Assembly (NCBI GenBank): GCA_046294265.1
Contig: JBKBKC010000005.1
Coordinates: forward strand, 1-64,000
DNA length: 64,000 bases
Origin: JBKBKC01 sp046294265
GTDB lineage: Bacteria > Pseudomonadota > Alphaproteobacteria > Rhodobacterales > Rhodobacteraceae
Reading direction: 5' to 3'
Positions 51,582-60,868 of the stretch are shown one piece after another. The translations under genes and the position numbers were made by a program. The notes under the pieces are model-generated. The model made no database searches, had not been told where the DNA came from, and saw nothing but the letters and a program-made list of their open reading frames with translations. Position 1 is the first letter of the stretch. The number at the start of each line of letters is the position of its first letter.

Positions 51582-51734
51582 ATGCAGACGGTGATGGACG
51601 GCTATCGCGGGATTTACCTTATCCTGACGCTCAATTTCGACCGGCTCTTCACGCTTGGCACCATTGTCGCAGGACTTCTGGCGGGTGCATTCCTTGGGCA
51701 GGCGATCGTTGGCGAGGCGACGTTCCAGCCCTGA
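51582..51734 (+). CDS. Small membrane protein between rseP and bamA
   Basis: A 50-residue protein with a polar start (QTVMDGYRGIYLIL) and one clear membrane helix (about 28-43, GTIVAGLLAGAFLGQA). I do not recognise a named family. GTGGGGA precedes ATG 51582; ATG 51594 is an alternative. Its place in the rseP-bamA gap suggests a link to envelope biogenesis, which is inference. Confidence 0.5.
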   Translation: MQTVMDGYRGIYLILTLNFDRLFTLGTIVAGLLAGAFLGQAIVGEATFQP

Positions 51735-51784
51735 GTATCCGGACTGAAGGCGGGCGCAGCGCCCGACCTGCCTGAACCGGACTG

Positions 51785-51808
51785 CGGCACCCCTTGCGGG
51801 TGCCGTTT
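51785..51808 (+). terminator. Hairpin terminator ahead of bamA
   Basis: CGGCACCC and CGGGTGCCG pair around CTTG, followed by TTTGAATT. A smaller GGGCGC/GCGCCC hairpin lies at about 51751-51765. Together they suggest that transcription partly stops before bamA, which would then need its own promoter. Confidence 0.6.
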
Positions 51809-51914
51809 GAATTGCCACGCAATCACCCTTAACCCCGCATCATCGCCCGCCTTTTGACATCACCGGCCAATCCCGCTAACCACAGGAAAAGAACGAAATG
51901 GACGGGGCGGTGCT

Positions 51915-54299
51915 ATGGATGTTGCGGTTGGTCGGGTTTTGACACGCAAGATGTGGATAACTTCTCCCATCCGGGTGGGACTTGTTCCCCTTTTCCTTGG
52001 GATCGCAACAGCTTGCCCGGCGGTGTTGACGCTCGCGCCTTCCGCCGCAACGGCACAGACCTTTTCATTCTCGAACGTTCGCATCGAGGGCAATGAGCGC
52101 GTGGATGCCGCCACCATCCTGTCCTATGCCGGAATCGGGCGCGGGCAGCGGGTGTCGGCACCCGAACTGAACGACGCCTACCAGCGTATCGTCGGATCGG
52201 GGCTGTTTGAAACCGTTGATCTGGTGCCGCAGGGCAACACCCTGACGATCCGGGTGCGCGAGTTTCCGACCGTCAATGTGATCAACTTCGAGGGCAACCG
52301 GCGGCTGAAGGACGACCAGCTGAAGGCCGTCATCAAATCGACCTCGCGGCGCGTCTATTCGCCCGCGCAGGCCGAGGCAGACGCCGCCGCGATCACCGAG
52401 GCCTACCAGACCGCTGGCCGCTTCGCCGCCACGGTCGAGCCGCGCATCATCCGCCGGTCGGGCAACCGGGTCGATCTGGTGTTCCAGGTCCGCGAGGGCC
52501 GCGTGAGCGAGATCGAGCGCGTCAGCTTTGTCGGCAACCGCGCCATAAGCGACCGCCGCCTTCGGCAGGTGCTGGCGACCAAGCAGGCGGGACTTTTCCG
52601 CCAGTTGATCCAGCGCGACACCTTCGTTGCCGACCGCATCGACTTTGACAAACAGCTCCTGCGCGACTTCTACCTGTCGCGCGGCTATGTCGATTTCGAG
52701 GTGCTGGATGCGACGGGCGAGATCACGCGCGAGCGGGACGCCTTTTTCGTGACCTTCACCCTGCGCGAGGGGCAGAGCTTTCGCGTCGGCAAGGTGGATG
52801 TGACATCCGACATCCCCGAGGCCGATGCCGAAGAGTTCCGCAAGGTCATGCGCCTGCGTCCGGGCGTGACCTACACGCCCACGGTGATCGAGACGAACAT
52901 CACCCGGATGGAAAACCTCGCGTTGCGCAAGGGCCTGACCTTCGTGCGGGTCGAGCCGCGCGTGACCCGAAACGACCGCGACCTGACGCTGGACGTGGAT
53001 TTCGCCATCGTCCGCGGGCCGCGCCTGTTCGTGGAACGCATCGACATCGAGGGCAACACCACCACGCTCGACCAGGTTGTGCGCCGCCAGTTCCGCACTG
53101 TGGAGGGCGACCCCTTCAACCCGCGCGAAATCCGCCAGGCGGCCGAACGCATCCGCGCGCTGGGGTTCTTCAGCAAGGCCGAAGTGGAGGCCGAGCAGGG
53201 CTCATCGCGCGACCAGGTGATCGTCAATGTCGATCTGGAGGAGCAGCCGACCGGATCGCTGGGCTTTGGCGTGAGCTACGGCGCTGACAGCGGCGTGGGC
53301 CTGAACGTCAACTTTTCGGAAAACAACTTCCTGGGGCGCGGGCAGTCGCTGTCGCTGGGGATCACCACGGCCAGCGAAAGCAAGAGCGCCACGCTCAACT
53401 TTGTCGAACCGGCCTTCCTGGGGCGGGACCTGAGCTTCGGGATCAATATATATTATACCGAAAGCCAGAACGACAATTCGCTCTATGACACCCGCAACAT
53501 TGGCTTCAGCCCTTCATTCGGCTTTCCCACGGGGGAAAACTCGCGCGTCGATCTGCGCTACCGGATCAGCGAGGACCGTATCACCAAGGTGCAGGCCGGA
53601 AGTTCGGACATCCTTCAACGCGAAACGTTACGCGGCGCGCTGATCACCTCCTCGGTCGGCTACAGCTACTCCTATGACACGCGCACCAACGGCCTGAATC
53701 CGCAAGGCGGAATGTTGCTTCGGTTCAGCCAGGATTTCGCGGGTGTGGGGGGCGATACCCGATACATTCAGACCACGGCCCTCGCTCTGGCGGAACGGCG
53801 GATCCTGAACGACGACGTGACGCTGCGCGCGATTGTCGAGGGCGGTGCCATCAACACGCTCAAGGGCAACAGCCGTGTGACCGAGCGGTTCTTTGGTGCG
53901 GGCAAGGTGCGCGGGTTTGAGCGGTTCGGGTTCGGTCCGCGTGATTTGGTGGCCAATAATAACGACTCTCTTGGTGGCAACTTCTTTGTGTCAGCGCGCT
54001 TCGAGGCCGAGTTTCCGCTTGGACTGCCCGAAGAGTATGGCATCAAAGGTGGAGTGTTCTTTGATGTTGGTTCCGTTTGGGGCCTTGACGATAAAGTTGG
54101 AACCCCACGCGCGAGTGATCCGATGGGCACGTCAAGTAATATCATCGACGACAGCCTGCGCATCCGCTCGGCCATAGGCGTGTCGCTGTTCTGGAACACC
54201 CCGGTCGGGCCGCTGCGGTTCAACCTGTCGCGGGCGATCAAGAAAGAGGCCTACGACAAGGAACAGAAGTTCGACCTGCAGATCTCGACGCAGTTCTGA
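51915..54299 (+). CDS. bamA: Outer-membrane protein assembly factor BamA
   Basis: BamA is the essential Omp85 barrel that inserts outer-membrane proteins. The 794-residue precursor has a long signal peptide (cut near ATAQTFSF, about residue 48), five POTRA domains to about 425 and a C-terminal 16-strand barrel with the loop-6 motif VRGFERFG and a terminal phenylalanine. Part of the barrel (near 53440-53460 and 53940-54150) has visibly lower GC and different codon choice, although the frame is intact. skp overlaps its stop. Confidence 0.95.
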   Translation: MDVAVGRVLTRKMWITSPIRVGLVPLFLGIATACPAVLTLAPSAATAQTFSFSNVRIEGNERVDAATILSYAGIGRGQRVSAPELNDAYQRIVGSGLFETVDLVPQGNTLTIRVREFPTVNVINFEGNRRLKDDQLKAVIKSTSRRVYSPAQAEADAAAITEAYQTAGRFAATVEPRIIRRSGNRVDLVFQVREGRVSEIERVSFVGNRAISDRRLRQVLATKQAGLFRQLIQRDTFVADRIDFDKQLLRDFYLSRGYVDFEVLDATGEITRERDAFFVTFTLREGQSFRVGKVDVTSDIPEADAEEFRKVMRLRPGVTYTPTVIETNITRMENLALRKGLTFVRVEPRVTRNDRDLTLDVDFAIVRGPRLFVERIDIEGNTTTLDQVVRRQFRTVEGDPFNPREIRQAAERIRALGFFSKAEVEAEQGSSRDQVIVNVDLEEQPTGSLGFGVSYGADSGVGLNVNFSENNFLGRGQSLSLGITTASESKSATLNFVEPAFLGRDLSFGINIYYTESQNDNSLYDTRNIGFSPSFGFPTGENSRVDLRYRISEDRITKVQAGSSDILQRETLRGALITSSVGYSYSYDTRTNGLNPQGGMLLRFSQDFAGVGGDTRYIQTTALALAERRILNDDVTLRAIVEGGAINTLKGNSRVTERFFGAGKVRGFERFGFGPRDLVANNNDSLGGNFFVSARFEAEFPLGLPEEYGIKGGVFFDVGSVWGLDDKVGTPRASDPMGTSSNIIDDSLRIRSAIGVSLFWNTPVGPLRFNLSRAIKKEAYDKEQKFDLQISTQF

Positions 54300-54955
54300 T
54301 GCGGCGCGGCCGCGTTCGGCTGGCCCCGGCGCTCATGGCGCTGCTGGCCGCGCCGCTGGCGGCGCAGGAGGTGCAGCCGCCTCTCCCCGACGCACCCGCG
54401 ACGGTGACGCAGGCCCCCATCCTCATCCTGCGGCAGGACCAGTTGTTCGACGGCTCTGCCTTCGGCCGTGCATCCTCGGCGCGGCGCGAAGCTGCCTCGC
54501 GTGCGCTGATCGCCGAGAACCGGCAGATCGAGGCGGAACTGGAGGCAGAGGAGCTTGACCTGACGGCGCGGCGCGCGGCCCTGCCACAGGCCGACTTCCG
54601 CGCCTTGGCCGACGCCTTCAACGACCGCGTGGAAACCATCCGCAGCACCCAGGACGCCAAGGCCCGCGCCATCTCGCGCATGCTGGACGAGGATCGCAGC
54701 CGGTTCCTTGGCGCCGTGGTGCCCGTGCTGGCCGATATCATGGCCGAACGCGGGGCGGTGGCGATCCTCGACCAGCAGACCATCGTGCTCAGCTTTGACC
54801 GCATCGACATCACCGCCGAGGCGACCGCCCGCATCGACGCGCGCATTGGCACGGGTGACATCGACCCCGCGCCCGAAGATGTGCCCGCCGAGGATATGCC
54901 CGCCGACGAGGCGCCAGCCGAGGATGACCCCTTGCCGACACAGCCGACACCGTGA
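54299..54955 (+). CDS. skp: OmpH/Skp-family periplasmic chaperone
   Basis: A 218-residue OmpH-family protein with a signal peptide (APALMALLAAPLAAQ), a long charged helical arm (about 60-140) and an acidic, proline-rich C-terminal tail unlike E. coli Skp. It would hold unfolded outer-membrane proteins for BamA. The start overlaps the bamA stop by one base. Confidence 0.85.
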   Translation: MRRGRVRLAPALMALLAAPLAAQEVQPPLPDAPATVTQAPILILRQDQLFDGSAFGRASSARREAASRALIAENRQIEAELEAEELDLTARRAALPQADFRALADAFNDRVETIRSTQDAKARAISRMLDEDRSRFLGAVVPVLADIMAERGAVAILDQQTIVLSFDRIDITAEATARIDARIGTGDIDPAPEDVPAEDMPADEAPAEDDPLPTQPTP

Positions 54956-55063
54956 CGGCGGGAACCGGGTGCCTTGCCCGCCGGGCGGTGTCTTGCTAGT
55001 CACGTTTGGCGGGGTATCGCCAGCGGGCCAGGCGCGCGGCACGACAACAGGGGGGCAGCGAGC

Positions 55064-55531
55064 ATGCCAGAGGATCACACGGCCACGACCAGCGCGGACC
55101 TGTCGCTGATCCAGCGCATCATCCCGCACCGCTATCCTTTCTTGCTGGTGGACCGAGTGGTGGATGTGGTGGTCGATGTGTCCTGCGTGGGCATCAAGAA
55201 CGTCACCAACAATGAGCCGCAGTTCCAGGGCCATTTCCCGGGCATGCCGATCCTGCCCGGCGTGATGATCATCGAGGCGATGGCCCAGACGGCGGGCGTT
55301 CTGGTGGGGCTGTCCATGGACCTTGTGGACAAGGGCGCCAACGTGTTCTTCATGGGGGTCGAGGCGGCCAAGTTCCGCCGCAAGGTGGTGCCGGGCGACG
55401 TGCTGGAATTGCATGTCAAGGCGCTGCGCGGCGGCGGCCGCGTGTGGAAGTTCGAGGGCCGCGCGATGGTCGCGGGCGAGCTTGCGGCTGAGGCGACCTA
55501 TACGGCCATGTTCGACCTGCCCAAGCAATGA
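55064..55531 (+). CDS. fabZ: 3-hydroxyacyl-ACP dehydratase FabZ
   Basis: FabZ dehydrates 3-hydroxyacyl-ACP in fatty-acid elongation, competing with LpxA for 3-hydroxyacyl chains. The 155-residue protein has the hot-dog fold motifs HRYPFLLVDRV and GHFPGMPILPG, with catalytic H57 and E71. ATG 55064 gives the family start. Its stop overlaps lpxA (ATGA). Confidence 0.95.
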   Translation: MPEDHTATTSADLSLIQRIIPHRYPFLLVDRVVDVVVDVSCVGIKNVTNNEPQFQGHFPGMPILPGVMIIEAMAQTAGVLVGLSMDLVDKGANVFFMGVEAAKFRRKVVPGDVLELHVKALRGGGRVWKFEGRAMVAGELAAEATYTAMFDLPKQ

Positions 55532-56322
55532 TCGACGCGCACGCCCGCATCCATCCCATGGCAGTGGTCGAGCCGGGTGCCGTGATCGGCCCCGAGTGCG
55601 AGGTCGGCCCCTTTGCCGTCATCGGCCCCGAGGTGGTGCTGGCGCGCGGGGTGACGGTGAAATCCCATGCGGTCGTCACCGGCTGGACCCAGATCGGCGA
55701 GGGAAGCACCATCTTTCCGTTCGCCACCGTGGGCGAGGTGCCGCAGGATCTGAAATACAAGGGCGAACATACCCGCCTGATCGTGGGCGCGCGCTGCCGC
55801 ATCCGCGAGGGGGCGACGCTGAACATCGGCACCGAGGGCGGCGGCGGGGTCACGCGGGTGGGTGACGACTGCCTCATCATGACCGGCGCGCATGTGGGCC
55901 ACGACGCGCAGATCGGCGACCGGGTGATCCTGGTGAACAACGTGGCCATCGCGGGCCATTGCGTGCTTGGCGACGACGTGATCGTGGGCGGCCTTTCGGG
56001 CGTGCACCAGTGGGTGCGCATCGGGCGCGGGGCCATCATCGGCGCGGTGACCATGGTGGCCAATGACGTGATCCCCTATGGCCTGGTGCAAGCCCCGCGC
56101 GGAGAGTTGGACGGGCTGAACCTCGTGGGCCTGAAACGGCGCGGGGTGGAGCGTGCCGAGATCACGGCCCTGCGCGCGGCCTATCAGATGCTGGCGCAGG
56201 GCGAGGGCACGTTTCTGGACCGGGCGCGCAAGCTGTCGGGCGAAACCGACAGCGGGCATGTGCGCGAGATCACGGATTTCATTCTCTCCGCCTCCGACCG
56301 CAGTTTCCTGACGCCGAAATGA
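55528..56322 (+). CDS. lpxA: UDP-GlcNAc acyltransferase LpxA
   Basis: LpxA begins lipid A synthesis by 3-O-acylation of UDP-GlcNAc. The 264-residue left-handed beta-helix protein shows hexapeptide repeats from residue 1 and the catalytic histidine H125 in AHVGHDAQIG. It overlaps fabZ by 4 bp and precedes lpxI by 13 bp. Confidence 0.96.
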   Translation: MIDAHARIHPMAVVEPGAVIGPECEVGPFAVIGPEVVLARGVTVKSHAVVTGWTQIGEGSTIFPFATVGEVPQDLKYKGEHTRLIVGARCRIREGATLNIGTEGGGGVTRVGDDCLIMTGAHVGHDAQIGDRVILVNNVAIAGHCVLGDDVIVGGLSGVHQWVRIGRGAIIGAVTMVANDVIPYGLVQAPRGELDGLNLVGLKRRGVERAEITALRAAYQMLAQGEGTFLDRARKLSGETDSGHVREITDFILSASDRSFLTPK

Positions 56323-56335
56323 CCGTAACACGCGC

Positions 56336-57130
56336 ATGACAGGCCGCACCGCCATCATCGCAGGCCGTGGCGCACTTCCCGCGGCGGTGGCGGCGGCCTG
56401 CGAGGGGCCGCTCGTGGCGGCGATGGAGGGGTTCGCGCCCGAGGGTCTGGTGCCCGAGATCACCTTCCGCGTGGAGCGGCTGGTGCCCTTCATGCGTGCG
56501 CTCGAGGATGTGGGGGTGACGCGGCTGGTCTTTGCGGGGGCGGTGGCGCGGCCTCGGCTGGATCCGGCACTGTTCGACCCGGCCACCGCGCAGATGGTGC
56601 CGCGCCTGCTGGCGGCGATGCAGGCGGGCGATGACGCGACGCTGCGCGAAGTTCTGGCAATCTTTGAAGAGCACGGGTTTGCAACTGCCGGCGTGGCAGA
56701 TGTGGCCCCCGGGCTGATCCCCGCTGCGGGTGTGCTGGCCGGCGAGGTGCGCGATGCCGACCGCGCCGATGCCGACCGCGCGGCCCGGATCGTCGCGGCC
56801 CTCGGTGCCGTGGATGTGGGGCAGGGGGCGGTGGTGGCGCGGGGCCTGTGCCTTGCGGTCGAGGCGCTGCCGGGCACGGATGCGATGCTGGCGGGCGTGG
56901 CCGCGATTGACCCGGCGCTGCGTCCGCAGGGGGGGCTGTTCTGGAAGGCTGCGAAGCCCGGGCAGGACCTGCGCATCGACCTGCCCACACTGGGCCCCGC
57001 CACGGTGGAGGGGGCCGCACGGGCGGGCCTTGGCGGCATCGCCTGGGCGGCGGGCGAGGTGATCTGCCTTGACCTGCCCGGCATGATCGCCACGGCCCGG
57101 GCGCGGGGCCTCTTCCTGTGGGCGCGCTGA
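56336..57130 (+). CDS. lpxI: UDP-2,3-diacylglucosamine pyrophosphatase LpxI
   Basis: LpxI hydrolyses UDP-2,3-diacylglucosamine to lipid X, replacing LpxH in many alphaproteobacteria. The 264-residue protein (formerly DUF1009) has IIAGRGALP at its start, and GAVARPRLDP and GLCLAVEALPGTDAML further on. It lies between lpxA and lpxB, overlapping lpxB by 13 bp, as is usual for this enzyme. Confidence 0.94.
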   Translation: MTGRTAIIAGRGALPAAVAAACEGPLVAAMEGFAPEGLVPEITFRVERLVPFMRALEDVGVTRLVFAGAVARPRLDPALFDPATAQMVPRLLAAMQAGDDATLREVLAIFEEHGFATAGVADVAPGLIPAAGVLAGEVRDADRADADRAARIVAALGAVDVGQGAVVARGLCLAVEALPGTDAMLAGVAAIDPALRPQGGLFWKAAKPGQDLRIDLPTLGPATVEGAARAGLGGIAWAAGEVICLDLPGMIATARARGLFLWAR

Positions 57131-58269
57131 GCCTGTTCCTGATCGCGGGCGAGCCGTCGGGCGACCGGCTGGGGGCGGCGCTGATGGCGGGACTGCGTGC
57201 GCTGGTGCCAAAGGTGACGTTTCAAGGCATCGGCGGCCCGTTGATGCAGGCGGAAGGCATGACCAGCCGCTTTCCGATGCAGGAGCTGTCGGTCATGGGC
57301 CTGGCCGAGATCCTGCCGAAATACGCCCATCTGACGCGCCGCATCCGCGAGACGGCCGCGGAGGTGGACGCCGCCGCCCCCGATGCGCTGATCACCATCG
57401 ACAGCCCAGATTTCTGCCTGCGCGTGGCGGCCCTCGCGCGTGCCGCGCGGCCGGGGCTGCGCACCATCCACTACGTCGCGCCCTCGGTCTGGGCCTGGCG
57501 GCCGGGGCGGGCGGCCAGGATGGCGCGGGTGATCGACCATGTGCTGGCCCTCCTGCCGTTCGAGCCGCCCTACATGACCGCCGCGGGCATGACCTGCGAT
57601 TTCGTGGGCCACCCGGTGGTGGCCGAGCGGCAGGCGACGCAGGCAGAGCGGCAGGCCCACGCCGGGCCCTCGCCGCTGATCCTGGCGCTGCCCGGCTCAC
57701 GGCGGGGCGAGGTGGCGCGCATGGCGCCCGTGATCGGCACCACGCTGGCCCTGCTGAAGCCGCGCTTTCCCGACCTGCGGGTGGTCTTGCCCACCGTTGC
57801 GGGGGTGCGTGATCTGGTGGGCGAGGTGACGCAAGCCTGGCCGGTGCGCCCCCGCATCGTCGAGGATGCGGGGCTGAAGCGGGGGGCCTTTGCCGCCGCC
57901 GATGTGGCGCTGGCGGCCTCGGGCACGGTATCGCTGGAACTGGCGGCGGCGGGTTGCCCGATGGTGATCGCCTACGACATGCACCCGGTCACCATGTGGC
58001 TGATGCGGCGGATGGCGCGGGTGGACACGGTGACGTTGGTCAACCTCGTCAGCGAGACGCGCGCGGTGCCGGAATTCCTGGGGCGTGACTGCCGCGCGGC
58101 CCGCATCGCGCCTGCACTGGCGCGACTGCTGGACGATCCTGCGGCGCGCGCCGCCCAAACCGCCGCCATGGCGCTGACCATGGACCGGCTGGGCCGGGGG
58201 GGCGAGGCGCCCGGCATGCGGGCGGCGCGGTCGGTGCTGGCGGCCCTGGGGCGGGGCGGACTGCACTGA
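57118..58269 (+). CDS. lpxB: Lipid A disaccharide synthase LpxB
   Basis: LpxB joins lipid X to UDP-2,3-diacylglucosamine. The 383-residue GT19 protein starts at GTG 57118 within lpxI and has LFLIAGEPSGDRLGAAL, YVAPSVWAWRPGRA and ALPGSRRGEV. It ends the cluster; it converges on the capsule gene with 40 bp between ends. Confidence 0.95.
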   Translation: MGALSLFLIAGEPSGDRLGAALMAGLRALVPKVTFQGIGGPLMQAEGMTSRFPMQELSVMGLAEILPKYAHLTRRIRETAAEVDAAAPDALITIDSPDFCLRVAALARAARPGLRTIHYVAPSVWAWRPGRAARMARVIDHVLALLPFEPPYMTAAGMTCDFVGHPVVAERQATQAERQAHAGPSPLILALPGSRRGEVARMAPVIGTTLALLKPRFPDLRVVLPTVAGVRDLVGEVTQAWPVRPRIVEDAGLKRGAFAAADVALAASGTVSLELAAAGCPMVIAYDMHPVTMWLMRRMARVDTVTLVNLVSETRAVPEFLGRDCRAARIAPALARLLDDPAARAAQTAAMALTMDRLGRGGEAPGMRAARSVLAALGRGGLH

Positions 58270-58309
58270 CCGGGTGAGGGACCACCGGACGCCGCGACCC
58301 TCGCACGCC

Positions 58310-60043
58310 TCAGGCCGAAACCTGTTCGCGCAGGATAGCCGCCGTCATCGAGATCATTAGATAGATGCCCGCGAAGATCAGCATGGCCACCATCGTGTTC
58401 TCGAAGGCGCGGGGATAGGTCGCCTCGTCGGGGGGCACCGGGCTGACCGACAGCGACAGATAGCGCACCTGCCGGTTGGCCTCGACCCTGGCCGCTTCCA
58501 TCGCCGACAGCGACTGCGCCAGCAGCATCTGGCGCGTCTGCACATCAGCCTGCGCCACCAGAAGCTCACCCTGAACCCTCGCCAGAGAGAACCCCGAGGC
58601 ACTGTCCTGCGTCAGCTTGCTCCGCAGGGTGGCGATCTCCGCCTCCAGCGTGGCGATGCGGCGGATCAGCGGGTCCATCCGGCTGCTGTTGGGGTTGGCG
58701 TTCGACTGCATCTGCTGCAGCGACAGGCGGTCCTGCGTCAGCAAGGTTTCCAGCTGGCCGATCTGCGTCGTGATCAGTCCCGCCTCTGCCTCTGAGGACA
58801 GCACCTTGAACTGTTCTTGCAATTCAACCACGCGGCGCTGCGCCTCCAGCATCTTCGCCTCGGCATCCTCATAGCTTTCGCGCGCGCCCGCCATCTGGTC
58901 ACCGCGCAGGCGCTGCGTCAGCTGGTCCACCTGCCCCTCGGCATAGCGGATCAGCGCGCGGGCGAATTCGGCCGAAGTTGCGGGGTCGGCGGCGACCACC
59001 TCCATCTTGACGATGCCTTCGGTCGGGTCGTAGGCAATCTGGATGTTGCGCTGATAGACCTTGTAGGTGGCCTCCAGCGTGGCATCGGGGGCGAGCCGCA
59101 CCACCGGGTCAAGATGCGGCTGGCTGAAATGGGCGCGGAACCCATGGTCGGCGTCCAGCCGCTGCATCGCCTCGCGCGACTGCAGATAGCCCTGCACGGC
59201 AATGCTGTCCTGCTGGGTGGCGAAGGGAGAGCCCTGCAAGAGCCCGCCGAGCCCGCCTGCCGCGGCGGCCGGGTTGTTCGACTGCTGGATCACGAATTCC
59301 GACTTGGTGGCGTAGAGAGGCGTCGCCACGACATAGAAATACCAGCCGCAGATCAGCGTCGGCAGGAACACGAAAAAGAACAGCCGCGCCGTGAGCAGCG
59401 CGGATTTCTTGCGCCGCCTGCGCGCGATGTCCTGCTGGATCTTCAGGATATCCGCGGCATGGTTCGCCTCGACCCGCACCTCGGGCGAGGGCAGGCGCGG
59501 GGGCTTGATGGTCTGCGGCAGGCGCACGCCGTCGCCTTCGCCCGCGGTGGTCGCCAGCGCGCGGCCGGGTTCGGCCCGGTCCGCCCCCTCGCCTGGCGGT
59601 GTGCCGGCGTCGTTGCCGGGCAGCACGAGGTCGAGCACGTTGCCGCGCTGGAACGGGTCGATCCCCTTGCGGCGCAAGAGCCGCACCGCGTCGAAATCCG
59701 AGGTTGCGGCCAGCCCGTGCTTTTGCGCGATGCGGCGGGCAAGGCGCAGCTGCCGCCCGGTAAGCCCTTCACGGCGGATCGCTGCCAGATCTGCCTCATC
59801 CGCGACATCGGCGGGGGTGGCCAGGTTGGAGGGATTGGCGGCGGGCAGGGGCCGCGGCGGCACGGCTGCGCGACGGTCCAGCGGCAGAGGTTCGGGCGGG
59901 GCGGCGGTCGGATAGGGGGCATCGCCGAACCCGTCGTCACCGTCGCCGTCGAACAACGATGCGTCATCTTCCGGCGCAGCCACCGGGGCCGGGAATTCGG
60001 GGCGCCGCAGGCGGAACCGGCTAGCTTTGAGCTTCGTAGTCAT
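58310..60043 (-). CDS. Capsule polysaccharide export inner-membrane protein (KpsE-like)
   Basis: A 577-residue protein of the Wzz/KpsE/CtrB type. A long cytoplasmic N-terminal region (1-210), acidic and proline-rich, contains a helical segment GLTGRQLRLARRIAQKHGLA. It is followed by a membrane helix (about 218-238), a periplasmic domain with coiled coil (about 365-500) and a C-terminal membrane helix (about 550-570). The partner ABC ATPase gene overlaps its start by 23 bp. The permease (KpsM) and outer-membrane (KpsD) genes are not in the window. Confidence 0.82.
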   Translation of the reverse strand: MTTKLKASRFRLRRPEFPAPVAAPEDDASLFDGDGDDGFGDAPYPTAAPPEPLPLDRRAAVPPRPLPAANPSNLATPADVADEADLAAIRREGLTGRQLRLARRIAQKHGLAATSDFDAVRLLRRKGIDPFQRGNVLDLVLPGNDAGTPPGEGADRAEPGRALATTAGEGDGVRLPQTIKPPRLPSPEVRVEANHAADILKIQQDIARRRRKKSALLTARLFFFVFLPTLICGWYFYVVATPLYATKSEFVIQQSNNPAAAAGGLGGLLQGSPFATQQDSIAVQGYLQSREAMQRLDADHGFRAHFSQPHLDPVVRLAPDATLEATYKVYQRNIQIAYDPTEGIVKMEVVAADPATSAEFARALIRYAEGQVDQLTQRLRGDQMAGARESYEDAEAKMLEAQRRVVELQEQFKVLSSEAEAGLITTQIGQLETLLTQDRLSLQQMQSNANPNSSRMDPLIRRIATLEAEIATLRSKLTQDSASGFSLARVQGELLVAQADVQTRQMLLAQSLSAMEAARVEANRQVRYLSLSVSPVPPDEATYPRAFENTMVAMLIFAGIYLMISMTAAILREQVSA

Positions 60044-60680
60044 AAAGACGCTTCGCTTCCTCGAGGGTGTCGAACATGTAGAGCTGGCCGTGGCGCAGCA
60101 CCGCCGCCTGTCGGCAGAATTTCTCGATCGTCGAGGCCTGGTGCGACACCACGACCACGGTTGCGTCCTGCAACCGCTGGCGCAGGATTGTTCCTGCCTT
60201 GCGGTTGAAGTCCACGTCCGAGGTCGAGGGCATCCCCTCGTCGATCAGGTAGATATCAAATTCCAGCGCCAGCATCAGCGAGAAGGTGAAGCGCGCTTTC
60301 ATTCCCTGGCTGTAAACGCCGATCGGCTGGTCGAAATATTCGCCGATCCCGGCCATCCAGCGGCAGAAGCTTTCCACATAATCAGGGTCGAGGCCATAAA
60401 GCCTTGCAATGTAGCGGGAATTCTCGGTGGCCGAGTGTTTCGCGATGATGCCGCCCATGAAGCCCAGAGGGAAAGACACGCGAGAGGTGCGAATGACCTT
60501 GCCCTCGTCGGGTTTCTCCAGCCCGGCCATCATGTTGATGATGGTGGTCTTGCCCGCGCCATTGGGCGCGAGGATGCCCAGCGAACGCCCCAGTTCCACC
60601 CGGAACGACGCACGGTCCAGGATCACCTTGCGCTGCTTGCCGGTCCAGAAGGACTTGCTGACATTCTCGAACGCGATCAT
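60021..60680 (-). CDS. Capsule export ABC ATPase (KpsT-like)
   Basis: A 219-residue ATPase of the polysaccharide-export ABC branch. Walker A is APNGAGKT (38-45), the signature YSQGMKARF and the Walker B LIDEG typical of KpsT/Wzt-type proteins. It powers export of a capsular or surface polysaccharide over the inner membrane. ATG 60680 is chosen; ATG 60704 would add eight residues. It overlaps the KpsE-like gene, suggesting one transcript. Confidence 0.85.
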   Translation of the reverse strand: MIAFENVSKSFWTGKQRKVILDRASFRVELGRSLGILAPNGAGKTTIINMMAGLEKPDEGKVIRTSRVSFPLGFMGGIIAKHSATENSRYIARLYGLDPDYVESFCRWMAGIGEYFDQPIGVYSQGMKARFTFSLMLALEFDIYLIDEGMPSTSDVDFNRKAGTILRQRLQDATVVVVSHQASTIEKFCRQAAVLRHGQLYMFDTLEEAKRLYDYEAQS

Positions 60681-60868
60681 CGCCTGTTCCCGGTGCCGTG
60701 GCATTCTGCGCCCACGGCCATTGCCCTGCCCGTTACACGCGTTCCCGGCTGGTTCCGGGATACCCCATACTGGTTAACACACTTTGCACTCACGCTTGTC
60801 AGCATATCCAGCGGCATTGCGGCACCAGTATGGCGCAAGGCCGGGAACCCGGCAATGTCCGCGTGGCA

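Noticed and set aside
53430..54150. The low-GC bamA patch as an inserted foreign gene
   Set aside because: The reading frame and barrel motifs run through without a break, so at most it is a recombined segment.
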